Shown here piece by piece: positions 26,090 through 35,064 of a stretch of 64,000 nucleotides of DNA. How positions within the stretch are numbered: position 1 is the first letter of the stretch; every line of letters begins with the position of its first letter. The DNA is from an uncultured Oscillospiraceae bacterium. GTDB taxonomy: Bacteria > Bacillota > Clostridia > Oscillospirales > Ruminococcaceae. The stretch lies in assembly GCA_900543705.1 (NCBI GenBank), contig UQSL01000002.1, positions 1 through 64,000 of the forward strand, read 5' to 3'. The notes below the pieces were generated by a model. It was not told the DNA's origin, searched no databases, and saw only the letters and a program-made list of their open reading frames with translations. The position numbers and the translations under genes are program-made.

Positions 26090-26126
26090 AAGGGGAGAGG
26101 AGTGATTTTCACACCTCTCCCCTTTT
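26088..26126 (+). terminator. Terminator of the radical SAM gene
   Basis: A 13 bp perfect stem (AAAAGGGGAGAGG / CCTCTCCCCTTTT) overlaps the stop codon. Confidence 0.85.
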
Positions 26127-26247
26127 GGTACCTTTCATCCTCTCTTCATCTGTTCGTCACATTAGAGCTGTATCCTGAGACTAAAGAGAAACAAAACTGT
26201 CTTTCAAGTTCGAGTAAAAGATGACAAAATGGAAAGGATGACAGGGG

Positions 26248-26517
26248 ATGTATGCACAGCAGGATAAGGCAAGGAATTGCCGCCTGCTTATTACCTATCA
26301 GGATGGCGTCAACGAGAGCTGCATTCTGGGCGTAGTTGGAAGCAGGAACGCCAAATACACAGTCAAGTCCAAGAATTCTACTGCTGGGATGGTAAGACTT
26401 GTCCTTGAGACAGGCTCTGTCGGCATACAAATGGATGTCATTCGCTACCTTTCCTGTATGGACGGTGTGCAGCAGGTACTCCTGACTCAGGGCGGAAGCG
26501 GCGAAGAAGCAACCTGA
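26248..26517 (+). CDS. Stand-alone domain resembling the C-terminus of DUF4956 proteins
   Basis: An 89-residue soluble protein. The segments RLLITYQDG, TVKSKN, VRLVLET and DGVQQVLLTQ resemble the cytoplasmic C-terminal domain of DUF4956 membrane proteins, a ferredoxin-like alpha/beta fold. The membrane part that precedes it in full proteins is missing. GGAAAGG at about 26231 is well spaced from the ATG, so it may be an intact small gene, but it could also be the tail of a decayed one. Function unknown. Confidence 0.55.
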   Translation: MYAQQDKARNCRLLITYQDGVNESCILGVVGSRNAKYTVKSKNSTAGMVRLVLETGSVGIQMDVIRYLSCMDGVQQVLLTQGGSGEEAT

Positions 26518-26649
26518 AAGTGATTTGCGTGGGATACAACGATTCCATTCGTGCCATAATTCAGGAAGTATTTGGTGGGCCGGTTGTGTAGTCTAATGAT
26601 TGTCTTCGAATATGTCAAGGAAATGGCGCAGTGAAAGAATACACAGACG

Positions 26650-26693
26650 AGAGGCCACGGCGCCCCTGAGCAGGGGACTCCGCGGCCTCTCGC
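26650..26693. terminator. Long GC-rich hairpin between convergent genes
   Basis: GAGAGGCC pairs with GGCCTCTC, enclosing more pairing (CCCCT / AGGGG). No clear T-run follows on either strand, so it is a weak terminator or other structured RNA at the end of the glycogen operon. The rest of 26518-26723 holds nothing recognisable. Confidence 0.5.
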
Positions 26694-26723
26694 CGTATAG
26701 GTAGGATTTGTATTGGGCTTTTT

Positions 26724-28151
26724 TTAACTCAGACTTTCATACAGGGAAGCGTAATCCCTTGCAGAGCGCTCCCAGCTGAAATCACAGGTGAGTGCGTGCT
26801 TGACAAGCTTCTTCCAGAGCTCCGGGTTACCATGGTAAAGGCCTGTCGCACGGCGGATAGCACCGAGCATATCATGCGCGTTGTAGGTTTTGAAGGTAAA
26901 GCCGTTTCCGTTTCCGGAGGGATCCCCATAGTCGAGGATGCTATCGGAAAGGCCGCCGGTTTCCCGTACGATAGGAACCGTACCGTAGCGCAGCGAAACC
27001 ATCTGGGCCAGGCCGCAAGGCTCGGACTGAGAGGGCATCAGGAAGAAATCAGAACCGGCATAAATTTTCTTTGCTGTATCCGGAATAAAGCCGATGATCG
27101 CAGCCACACGGCCGGGGTATTTCGCGGCCATTTCGGTGAAGAAAGACTCGAATTGGCGTTCCCCGGAGCCGAGAATAATAAATTTGTTGCCGTCCTGAAT
27201 CATTTCATCAAACACAAATTTAACAAGATCGAGGCCCTTGTGGGCAGCCAGACGGGTGACCATGCCGATGAGCGGGGAGTCATCCGCATCGAGTCCCACC
27301 ATCTTGCACAGTTCGTCCTTATTTACCTTTTTCCCTGTAAGACTGCGGGTGGTAAAAGTCTTATAAATGCCTTCCGGGTTTTTGGAGCTGTACAGCTCGG
27401 TGTCGATACCGTTTAAGATACCCGAGAGCTTAAAGCTGCGCGCTTTAAGCAGGGGATCCAATCCATGGGAGAACCACGGGTCGAGAATTTCCCTCGCGTA
27501 AGTCGGGCTGACGGTCGTGACCTTATCCGAGGATTCGATGGCTGCCTTCATAAAGTTGAGACAGCCGTCATGATCAAGCAGGTTTTTCGTCTCCGCAGGC
27601 AGGCCAAGCACGTCGCCGAGAATGTCATACCCGTAGCGGCCCTGGTAGGCGATGTTGTGGATGGTAAAGACGGTACGGATGTTTCGATACAGGTCATATT
27701 TGCGGTAATAGACATTTAAGTAGACTGGTACGAGCGCCGTCTGCCAGTCGTTGCAGTGGATAATATCGGGTTTGAACTCATCGCTGATGTGTGGAAGCAT
27801 ATCCACGATAGCTTTGGAGAAGAAAGAGAATCGCTCCGCGTCGTCGAAGAACCCGTAGATTCCGTTGCGTCCGAAGTAATACTCATTGTCCAGCAGATAG
27901 TAGGTGACTCCGTTAATCTCTGCGGTAAACAGTCCGCAGTACTGCGTCCTCCAGGAGAGGTCTACAAAATAATGGGTAACATAGGTGAGTTTTTCGCGCA
28001 TTTCCTGCTTGATGTCCCCATAAAGCGGCAAAACTATGCGGCAGTCATGCCCAAGTTTGTTCACTGCACGAGGAAGGGAGCCCGCCACGTCGGCGAGTCC
28101 GCCAGATGCGATAAAGGGAAGCGCTTCACTGGCTGCATACAATATCTTCAA
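26724..28151 (-). CDS. glgA: Glycogen synthase (ADP-glucose type)
   Basis: A 475-residue GT5 enzyme that extends alpha-1,4-glucan from ADP-glucose. Visible: the N-terminal glucosyl-binding loop ASGGLADVAGSLPRAV, HCNDWQTALVP, TIHNIAYQG, LNGIDTELY, and the C-terminal MPSQSEPCGLAQMVSLRYGTVPIVRETGGLSDSI. The lysine of the classic KxGGL motif is replaced by a small residue, as in a number of Firmicute GlgA proteins. Last gene of the leftward glycogen operon; a hairpin lies between it and glgD. Confidence 0.95.
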   Translation of the reverse strand: MKILYAASEALPFIASGGLADVAGSLPRAVNKLGHDCRIVLPLYGDIKQEMREKLTYVTHYFVDLSWRTQYCGLFTAEINGVTYYLLDNEYYFGRNGIYGFFDDAERFSFFSKAIVDMLPHISDEFKPDIIHCNDWQTALVPVYLNVYYRKYDLYRNIRTVFTIHNIAYQGRYGYDILGDVLGLPAETKNLLDHDGCLNFMKAAIESSDKVTTVSPTYAREILDPWFSHGLDPLLKARSFKLSGILNGIDTELYSSKNPEGIYKTFTTRSLTGKKVNKDELCKMVGLDADDSPLIGMVTRLAAHKGLDLVKFVFDEMIQDGNKFIILGSGERQFESFFTEMAAKYPGRVAAIIGFIPDTAKKIYAGSDFFLMPSQSEPCGLAQMVSLRYGTVPIVRETGGLSDSILDYGDPSGNGNGFTFKTYNAHDMLGAIRRATGLYHGNPELWKKLVKHALTCDFSWERSARDYASLYESLS

Positions 28152-28213
28152 GAAAAATTACCTCCTGTCCTTTTGCTGTGGATGTGGCCGAAAACGTCCG
28201 GCGGAGAAACTCC

Positions 28214-28242
28214 CCGGCAAAGAGCACGCCGCCCTTTGCCGG
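28214..28242 (-). promoter_or_regulatory. Intercistronic hairpin between glgD and glgA
   Basis: CCGGCAAAG and CTTTGCCGG form a perfect 9 bp stem in the 104-base gap. No T-run follows, which suggests mRNA processing or stabilisation rather than termination. Confidence 0.4.
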
Positions 28243-28255
28243 AAAGGCAGTTTCC

Positions 28256-29380
28256 TTAAACTTTGACGTTTTTCGAAATGTAGATGGGGTAGTTTGGCGA
28301 GCCGGAGAGTTCTCTCGTTTCGCTGACGATGACATCCTTATCCGTAATAACGCAGTTGAGGGAGGAATCCTTGCGGATAATCGTTCCCTGCATGATGATA
28401 GAATTTTTCACCTTAACGCCTTTTTCAATGTAGACGTTGCGGAATAGGATACTGTTTTCCACTTCTCCGTCAATAACACAGCCATCGGCTACCAGGGAAT
28501 TGGTGACTGAGGAGTTCAGCCCGTATTTTGCCGGGACCTCATCTCTGACCTTAGTATAGATGGGACGGGTCTTTAAAAACAGGCGGCTGCGGTTTTCCGC
28601 ATTTAGGAGCTCCATGTTGGAGTCATAGTAGGTCTGTAGGCTGTCAACACGCACCGAGTAGCCCTCGAGTTTATAGCCGAAGATCCGATACATGTTGCAG
28701 CGCTTTTGGAGGATTTCCTCTTTAAAGCTATAAAGGTTACGGCTCGAAGCCTCAGAAATAATCCGTAGCAAAAGGATACGGCTGATGACAAAGATGTTGC
28801 ACAGTACGTTTGCCTTTCCAAGATAAGACGGATGAATAAAGACATCTGTCATGCGGCTGCTGTTCTCATCCGTAGTGATAATAATCTTGTTGCGGGAAGT
28901 CTCAGGGGAGATCTCCTGCACCTTATAGGCCACAGTGATATCCGCGTTTTTCTCTTTGTGGAATTCTAGCAGTTCGTTGTAGTCAATGTTTGCGACGAGG
29001 TCACAGTCGGTCATCACTACATAATCCTCTGTGGAGTGCTGAATAAAACCTGCGATATTGGCCAGCGCTTCGAGCTTGCCGCGGTAGATGCCGGCACCCG
29101 CGTTACCGAACGGCGGAAGGATTTTCAGGCCCATGCGCTTGCGGGCAAGATCCCATTCACGGCCGGAGGAGATGTGATCCATCAGAGACTGGTAATTGCT
29201 CTTGGTGACGACGCCGACGTCATAAATGCCGGAGTTGACCATATTCGAAAGGGCAAAATCCACCAGGCGGTACCTGCCGCCATAGGGGATGGAGCCCATT
29301 GTACGTTTCGCTGTCAGTTCGTTGATTGTCTCATCGTGCATGTTGGAAAAAATGATTCCGAGTGTATTGGTGTTAGCCAT
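28256..29380 (-). CDS. glgD: ADP-glucose pyrophosphorylase regulatory subunit
   Basis: A 374-residue GlgC homologue with a nucleotidyltransferase domain (SIPYGGRYRLVDFALSNM, YVVMTDCDLVANIDY) and a C-terminal left-handed beta helix (VENSILFRNVYIEKGVKVKNSI). The glycine-rich GGxGxRL activation loop of GlgC is missing (SNMHDETINELTAKR instead). In Firmicutes GlgD pairs with GlgC and tunes its activity and allostery. It follows glgC by 14 bases in the operon. Confidence 0.93.
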   Translation of the reverse strand: MANTNTLGIIFSNMHDETINELTAKRTMGSIPYGGRYRLVDFALSNMVNSGIYDVGVVTKSNYQSLMDHISSGREWDLARKRMGLKILPPFGNAGAGIYRGKLEALANIAGFIQHSTEDYVVMTDCDLVANIDYNELLEFHKEKNADITVAYKVQEISPETSRNKIIITTDENSSRMTDVFIHPSYLGKANVLCNIFVISRILLLRIISEASSRNLYSFKEEILQKRCNMYRIFGYKLEGYSVRVDSLQTYYDSNMELLNAENRSRLFLKTRPIYTKVRDEVPAKYGLNSSVTNSLVADGCVIDGEVENSILFRNVYIEKGVKVKNSIIMQGTIIRKDSSLNCVITDKDVIVSETRELSGSPNYPIYISKNVKV

Positions 29381-29394
29381 TGCCTTATCCCCCT

Positions 29395-30600
29395 TTACAT
29401 AACATCCTGATCAATCATCTGTTTGGGCGCGACAACCGCTCCAGGAGCAACCGTCACATCTGATCCGATGACGGCGATTCCCCACTCGTCCTTGTCGGCG
29501 ACGTCTTCCGGGCGTTTGCCGACGACTGCTTTTTTTCCGACGGTGACGTTTTCTGCGACGATAGCGTACTCAACAACGGCCCCCGCCTTGATTACGGTGC
29601 CAGGCATCAGGATGCTGTCCCGGACAATCGCGCCCGGTTCCACTGTGACGCCTGCGAAGAGAACGGAGAAATCGACGGTGCCGTAGACTTCGCAGCCCTC
29701 GGTAATCATCGAGTTTTGCACAACGGCTTCCCTGCTTATGTAATGCGGGGGCATAACCGGGTTGCGGGAGTAGATTTTCCAGTTCGGATCATACAGCTCA
29801 AGCGGGACATTCGGATTAAGGAGGTCCATGTTCGCCTCCCATAAACTGTCGATGGTGCCGACGTCCTTCCAGTATCCGTCGAACCGGTAGGCAAACATCC
29901 GCTCGTCGTTGGCGAGCATCTTCGGGATGATATTCTTACCGAAATCTTTGGAGGACTGCGGGTCGTTTTCATCCTCAATCAAATAGCTCTTGAGCTTCGA
30001 CCAATTGAAGATGTAAATACCCATGGATGCGAGGTTACTCTTGGGCTGCGCGGGTTTTTCTTCGAACTCGTAGATTTTGCCATCCTCATCCGCATTCATA
30101 ATACCGAAGCGGGAGGCCTCCTCCATCGGGACTTCGAGTACAGCGATGGTGCAGTCCGCGTTGTTCTTTTTATGCTCCTCGAGCATTTCCGAGTAATCCA
30201 TCTTGTAAATATGGTCACCGGAGAGCACGAGGACATATTCCGGATTGTACCGGTCGATGAAGTTAAGATTTTGATAGATGGCGTTTGCGGTGCCCTTATA
30301 CCAATCGGACCCGGTGGATTTCTGGTAAGGGGGAAGGACATGGACGCCGCCGTTCATGCGGTCCAAATCCCAGGGTTGGCCGCTTCCGATGTATTCATTG
30401 AGTTCAAGCGGCTGATACTGGGTGAGCACGCCGACCGTGTCGATGCCGGAATTGATGCAGTTGGACAGGGGAAAGTCTATGATGCGGTACTTGCCTCCAT
30501 AGGGGACAGCTGGTTTTGCGATGTTGTGGGTCAACACATACAGGCGGCTTCCCTGTCCGCCAGCCAACAACATGGCAATACATTCTTTTTTGTAAAACAT
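29395..30600 (-). CDS. glgC: Glucose-1-phosphate adenylyltransferase
   Basis: A 401-residue catalytic subunit making ADP-glucose from glucose-1-phosphate and ATP, the committed step of glycogen synthesis. Visible: [31 protein letters not shown], the glucose-phosphate motif region [21 protein letters not shown], and the C-terminal hexapeptide helix. Second gene of the operon, 66 bases after glgB. It should form a GlgC/GlgD hetero-oligomer with the product of the next gene. Confidence 0.96.
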   Translation of the reverse strand: MFYKKECIAMLLAGGQGSRLYVLTHNIAKPAVPYGGKYRIIDFPLSNCINSGIDTVGVLTQYQPLELNEYIGSGQPWDLDRMNGGVHVLPPYQKSTGSDWYKGTANAIYQNLNFIDRYNPEYVLVLSGDHIYKMDYSEMLEEHKKNNADCTIAVLEVPMEEASRFGIMNADEDGKIYEFEEKPAQPKSNLASMGIYIFNWSKLKSYLIEDENDPQSSKDFGKNIIPKMLANDERMFAYRFDGYWKDVGTIDSLWEANMDLLNPNVPLELYDPNWKIYSRNPVMPPHYISREAVVQNSMITEGCEVYGTVDFSVLFAGVTVEPGAIVRDSILMPGTVIKAGAVVEYAIVAENVTVGKKAVVGKRPEDVADKDEWGIAVIGSDVTVAPGAVVAPKQMIDQDVM

Positions 30601-30666
30601 ACAAATCCTCCCTTTGCGCGAAAGGCGCTTAGATACTATGAGTCATCTTCCCATCGGGAATTTTAG

Positions 30667-32784
30667 TTATTTCCCTACCGGGGAAGTTTTGGTTGCTTTT
30701 TTTGGCGCCCCGCGTTTAGCAGGCGTTTTGTCCGGCGCAGATTCTGTGGCACCCGCCGCTTCTGTCTTTGGAGCACCCTCCATGTCCTGCGCCTTTTTCG
30801 CAGAGGCCCTTTTCGCCGGAGACCTTTTGACCGGCACAGACTGCTTTTCTTCCGCCGCCTTTTCCTGTTTGACGGTGGCCTTCCGGACGCGCGGGGCCTT
30901 AGGTGCTTTGAAGTAGACGACCGCCATCGGTGGGACTGTTACCGAGATGGACTGCTCAAATCCATGCATCGGGATATCGTTTGATGCAACAGTGCCGTTT
31001 TCAACGCCGCTGCCCATAAACTCCGCGCTGTCGCTGTTGAACACCTCGGTATAATTACCCGGATAGGGAACGCCGAAGCAATAGTTTTCCCGTTTGACCG
31101 GGGCGAAGTTGCACAGGGCGATAATTTCATTGCCATGCTTATCCATCCGGCGGAAGATGATGATATTCTGGGTGTAATCGTCGTTGGAAATCCACGAGAA
31201 GCCATCCCAGGAATCGTCGACTTCCCACAGGGGAGCATTGGCAAGATAGAAGTGATTGAGTTTGGCTACATAATCCTTGAACGCCTTATGGGACGGGTAG
31301 GAGAGAAGAAGCCAGTCGAGCTCTTTTTTGTAATCCCACTCGATAAATTGCGCAAACTCCTGTCCCATGAACAAAAGCTTTTTGCCGGGATGGGCCATCA
31401 TGTAAGCGAGGAAGGCCCTTGCTCCCGCGAATTTCTGGTCGTATTCTCCCGGCATTTTGGAGATAAGGGAGCACTTGCCGTGCACGACCTCATCGTGGGA
31501 GATGGGGAGTACGAAGTTTTCGCTGAAAGCGTAGAAAAAGGAGAACGTCAACTTGTCATGGTTGTATTTGCGGTAGAGCGGGTCGAGCGACATATAGCTG
31601 AGCATGTCGTTCATCCAACCCATATTCCACTTGAGGTTGAAGCCGAGCCCTCCGGTGTAAGTGGGCTTGGTGACGAGTGGCCACGCAGTGGATTCCTCTG
31701 CAATCATCAGGATGCTCGAGTCAAAGGCGAAAACCGCCTCATTTAGCTTTTTGAGGAAAGCGACGGCTTCGAGGTTTTCCTTACCGCCATTGGCGTTGGC
31801 AATCCACTCGCCGTCCTTGCGTCCATAGTCGAGGTAGAGCATCGAGGCGACCGCATCGACACGAAGCCCATCGATATGGTACTTTTCAAACCAGTACACG
31901 GCGTTGGAGATGAGGAAGCTCTGTACCTCGTTGCGGCCATAGTCAAACACGCAGGTACCCCATTCCTTATGCTCGCCCTTTCTTGGATCCTGGTACTCGT
32001 AGGTGGGCTCGCCGTCAAACTGGAACAGCCCCTGTGCGTCCCTTGGAAAATGGGCGGGAACCCAGTCCATAATGACGCCGATGTTCGCTTTGTGGCACTT
32101 GTTGACAAAGGACATAAAATCCTGCGGGGTGCCGTAGCGGGAGGTCGGAGCGAAATATCCGGTAATCTGGTAGCCCCACGAGCCGTCGAACGGGTACTCA
32201 CTGATTGGCATCAGCTCAATGTGGGTGTAGCCCATTTCCTTGACATAGGGGATGAGCTCATCCGCAAGCTTGTTGTAGTCGTAGTAATTGCCATCCTGGT
32301 ATTTTTTCCAGGAACCCGCATGGATTTCATAGATGTTGAGAGGCCGGTGGTACACCGGCTTTTTCCTGCGGCTGTCCATCCAGCGTTTGTCCGCCCACTT
32401 GAACTCCCCGAGTTCTATGTAGCGTGATGCCGTGCCGGGTCTTGTCTCCATGTGAAACGCATATGGATCGGATTTCATCACAATCGAACCCTTAGCAGTT
32501 TCAATGCCGTATTTGTAGATGTCAAACGGCTTGATCTTGGACGTAAAGCACTCCCAAACACCAGCATCGCTGATTCTTTTCATTGGGTTTTTACTGCGGT
32601 CCCAGGCATTGAAATCACCCACCAGGGATACGCTCTTTGCATGAGGAGCCCAGACACGGAATACCGCTCCTTCGGTGCGTCCGCGTTTGGCAGGGTGAGA
32701 ACCTAGATATTCGTAAGATTTATAGTTTGTACCCTCATGAAAGAGGTAAAGAGGAAGATTTTTACGTTCAGTCTGATTTTTCAT
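30667..32784 (-). CDS. glgB: 1,4-alpha-glucan branching enzyme with basic Ala/Lys/Pro tail
   Basis: A 705-residue GH13 branching enzyme creating alpha-1,6 branches. An N-terminal CBM48 ([19 protein letters not shown]) is followed by the catalytic barrel with WVPAHFP, nucleophile Asp in [11 protein letters not shown], acid Glu in [11 protein letters not shown], and [11 protein letters not shown], then a C-terminal beta domain ending near MAVVYFKAP. The last ~78 residues are an added low-complexity tail of Lys, Ala and Pro with repeats such as [11 protein letters not shown] and [13 protein letters not shown], like histone H1. First gene of the operon, with AAGGGGGGA before the ATG. Confidence 0.95.
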   Translation of the reverse strand: MKNQTERKNLPLYLFHEGTNYKSYEYLGSHPAKRGRTEGAVFRVWAPHAKSVSLVGDFNAWDRSKNPMKRISDAGVWECFTSKIKPFDIYKYGIETAKGSIVMKSDPYAFHMETRPGTASRYIELGEFKWADKRWMDSRRKKPVYHRPLNIYEIHAGSWKKYQDGNYYDYNKLADELIPYVKEMGYTHIELMPISEYPFDGSWGYQITGYFAPTSRYGTPQDFMSFVNKCHKANIGVIMDWVPAHFPRDAQGLFQFDGEPTYEYQDPRKGEHKEWGTCVFDYGRNEVQSFLISNAVYWFEKYHIDGLRVDAVASMLYLDYGRKDGEWIANANGGKENLEAVAFLKKLNEAVFAFDSSILMIAEESTAWPLVTKPTYTGGLGFNLKWNMGWMNDMLSYMSLDPLYRKYNHDKLTFSFFYAFSENFVLPISHDEVVHGKCSLISKMPGEYDQKFAGARAFLAYMMAHPGKKLLFMGQEFAQFIEWDYKKELDWLLLSYPSHKAFKDYVAKLNHFYLANAPLWEVDDSWDGFSWISNDDYTQNIIIFRRMDKHGNEIIALCNFAPVKRENYCFGVPYPGNYTEVFNSDSAEFMGSGVENGTVASNDIPMHGFEQSISVTVPPMAVVYFKAPKAPRVRKATVKQEKAAEEKQSVPVKRSPAKRASAKKAQDMEGAPKTEAAGATESAPDKTPAKRGAPKKATKTSPVGK

Positions 32785-32811
32785 GATTGGTCCCCCCTTA
32801 AGTTTACTATA

Positions 32812-32840
32812 ATTTTACTACTTTTATGTACCGAGTTCAA
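32812..32840 (-). promoter_or_regulatory. Promoter of the glycogen operon
   Basis: On the minus strand TTGAAC (32835-32840) and TAAAAT (32812-32817) are spaced 17 bases, 28 bases before glgB. Confidence 0.7.
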
Positions 32841-33091
32841 GCAAAAATTGTGTAATTATTTTAAAAGAATTTCTTGTATGAAATTAGTTTTGTACAAGGT
32901 AAATAATCAACCTGGAAAAATGTGCAATATCACAAAAGCAGTATCTTTTCCCGGAGTACAAATCAAACCAATTAGGAAGTATAACACGTCCAATTTGTCG
33001 AATTTTCCTGAATTTAGAAAACAGTGCGTCAAAAAAAACATGTAAGATTTGTGGATTTTGCGAGGCTTTTTTTCTTGGTTAAGAGCACCAC
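32841..33091. other. AT-rich intergenic DNA
   Basis: About 250 bases with no supported gene; it holds sequence upstream of the glycogen promoter. A plus-strand frame of about 100 residues (32737-33045) is antisense to the promoter and lacks a ribosome site. Confidence 0.5.
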
Positions 33092-33265
33092 GGCGAGTAT
33101 TCTGTGATAAAGGCCGCCTATCACAGGCTTCTCGCTTACGCAATGACGCATGGGATGCCTCTGGGACCGGTGTTCTATGAAGAAATTCCACTTGACTAGC
33201 TGGCGGCAACCGGATACGATCACGATATCGCCAAGATATTTATCCGGGTGCTTGGCGGAGAATAG
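33092..33265 (+). pseudogene. Remnant of a GyrI-like effector-binding domain
   Basis: The frame reads GEYSVIKAAYHRLLAYA, then GMPLGPVFYEEIPLD, a TAG stop (33197-33199), then LAATGYDHDIAKIFIRV. This is the C-terminal half of the GyrI-like/effector-binding domain found in MerR and AraC family regulators (GPVYEEVLLD, GYDNYxVKIxIPV pattern). The N-terminal part and DNA-binding region are gone. A decayed regulator. Confidence 0.65.
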
Positions 33266-33381
33266 GGGGATTATCCTCTAAATATGGCGAATTATGGAGA
33301 AAGCGTTGTTAAGTTAGTGCTTTTCAATCGGAGGGAAATGTGGTAAATTAAAAGAAAGAGTTTTTATGGGAGGGAAGCGAG

Positions 33382-33945
33382 ATGAATCCGGATGTGTTCA
33401 CCGAAGGTACAGCGCCGGGTGCACTGACCAACGAATACGAAATAAAAATTCTGATTTGTTATCTGCTCAAAAATGTTACTGCGCCGCTTTCCGCCTATCA
33501 GATGAACGAGGTGTTTCAGGAATACTCGATTGTCAATTACTTTGAGTTTGCAAGCGCCTTGGCGGATTTGCGTTCCACCGGGCATGTGACTGCTTCCACT
33601 GCGACTGACGGCTCGGAAGTATACACGATCACGGACCTTGGGATACGCACGGCGGACACACTCGAACGGTCCTTGCCCCGCTCGGTACGGGACAAGGCGG
33701 TCAGCGGTGCGCTTGCCCTGCTCGCGAAAGAACGTCTGAACCGGGAAAACACGGTTTTAATTGAGCAGACGGAAGATGGATATCTCGTTACCTGTACGGT
33801 CTCCGATGTCGGATCCGATTTAATGCAGCTAAAACTTTTTGTTCCTGACGAGCTGCAGGCGCAGGCAGTCAAGCGGGAATTTTCTAGGCATCCGCAGAGC
33901 GTATACACACGAATTCTTGCCGTGCTCACCCAGCAAGAGGATTAA
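33382..33945 (+). CDS. DUF4364 family protein
   Basis: A 187-residue protein matching the clostridial DUF4364 family, with a winged-helix-like N-terminal half (YEIKILICYLLKN, LSAYQMNEVFQEY, ALADLRSTGHV) followed by an alpha/beta C-terminal part. Such a layout suggests a DNA-binding or regulatory role, but none is established. A GGGAGGGAAGCG site precedes the ATG. The lipoprotein gene 88 bases downstream may be cotranscribed. Confidence 0.82.
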   Translation: MNPDVFTEGTAPGALTNEYEIKILICYLLKNVTAPLSAYQMNEVFQEYSIVNYFEFASALADLRSTGHVTASTATDGSEVYTITDLGIRTADTLERSLPRSVRDKAVSGALALLAKERLNRENTVLIEQTEDGYLVTCTVSDVGSDLMQLKLFVPDELQAQAVKREFSRHPQSVYTRILAVLTQQED

Positions 33946-34033
33946 TTTTTTCTGGTTTCGGCATAAATCAGCCGGAACTTTAACAGCAGATTCCGCGCCG
34001 GCAAAGCCCAGGCGGGGAGAAATGAGGACCTGA

Positions 34034-34816
34034 ATGTTCAAACACAAATTGATTTTATTCCCTGCAATACTTGTCATTGCCCTGCTGGCATCCTCCTGTT
34101 CCGGGCCGGGCGCAGAAAGCTCCTCTTCAGCCGATTCCAGGGAGGAAAGCATTCCGACCGTCCAGAGCAGCGGAACTTCACCGGCTCCAAGCTCAGATCC
34201 AACTTCCTCACAAGAGGAGAACCCCATATATACAAAGCAGGTCAGCATCAGCAACGATTTCCCGGAGCTGGTACTCAAGCTGTTCGCACAAAAGGATGAG
34301 GCCGGGCTTTACCATGCGACGGCGTTGCAGATCTATCACGCCTCTATCTCAAACCTTCCGATGCAGACCATCGAGCTTACAGGCTGCGAGAGCAATACGC
34401 CGGATTTTTTGCTCATCGTGGAGGACATGAACTTTGACGGAATCAAAGATATCCGTCTGGTAAGCTCGAGTGGGGCGCAAAACACCTACTATAACTGCTA
34501 TGTGTGGGATATTGACTCCGCATCCTTCCATAAAGATGAGTTGCTCAGTGCCCTGCCGTCCCTGCAGGTAAACACTTCCACCAAAACCATCCACTTCTTC
34601 GAACATGGTTCCGCTACTGATTACCGTGAGGGAGACCTGCGGTATTTGGATGGGGATCTGACGATGATTCGGGAAGTAACACAGACTTTCGACGCTGCTA
34701 CGAACCTTTTTACTGTTACAACAAGGGAATTTGAGGATGGCTCGCTGAGGATAACCGACCAAAAAACCCTGACGGCGGAGGAGCTTGAAGCACAGGAAAC
34801 GGTATCCTCCAAATAG
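34034..34816 (+). CDS. Lipoprotein with FG-GAP/XAC2610-like repeat region
   Basis: A 260-residue exported lipoprotein: a signal peptide ends in the lipobox LLASSC, then a Ser/Pro/Glu-rich linker of about 45 residues. The core contains VEDMNFDGIKDIRLVSSSG, the Asp/Asn-rich calcium-loop-like motif seen in XAC2610-type and FG-GAP proteins, followed by YNCYVWD. Role unknown; such modules often sit in cell-surface proteins. It ends at a strong terminator. Confidence 0.78.
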   Translation: MFKHKLILFPAILVIALLASSCSGPGAESSSSADSREESIPTVQSSGTSPAPSSDPTSSQEENPIYTKQVSISNDFPELVLKLFAQKDEAGLYHATALQIYHASISNLPMQTIELTGCESNTPDFLLIVEDMNFDGIKDIRLVSSSGAQNTYYNCYVWDIDSASFHKDELLSALPSLQVNTSTKTIHFFEHGSATDYREGDLRYLDGDLTMIREVTQTFDAATNLFTVTTREFEDGSLRITDQKTLTAEELEAQETVSSK

Positions 34817-34832
34817 GAAAACAGAAGCAGAA

Positions 34833-34864
34833 AAAAGGCGGCGGGATATATCCCGTCGCCTTTT
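34833..34864 (+). terminator. Terminator of the lipoprotein gene
   Basis: A 14-16 bp stem (AAAAGGCGGCGGGA / TCCCGTCGCCTTTT, one G-T) ends in TTTTC. Confidence 0.85.
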
Positions 34865-35014
34865 CTATCACCTCAGCAGTCCTGCGGCTGATTGCTTGCG
34901 TGCGTCCGATTGAAGTTTCCTTCGGGTTTTGCTGGGCTGCCTGTTGGTGAATGACTACAGTATTCATCTTGATAGACGAGCAGCTTATATGCGTCTATCT
35001 TCGAGATGGTTAGG

Positions 35015-35064
35015 GGATAGCCAAACTCCGCCGGCGATAATCACGGCGGGCTGTTTGGCTATCC
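35015..35064 (-). terminator. Hairpin at the end of malQ
   Basis: GGATAGCCAAAC pairs with GTTTGGCTATCC with inner GC pairing. It overlaps the malQ stop and lacks a T-run, so it is at best a weak terminator. Confidence 0.45.
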
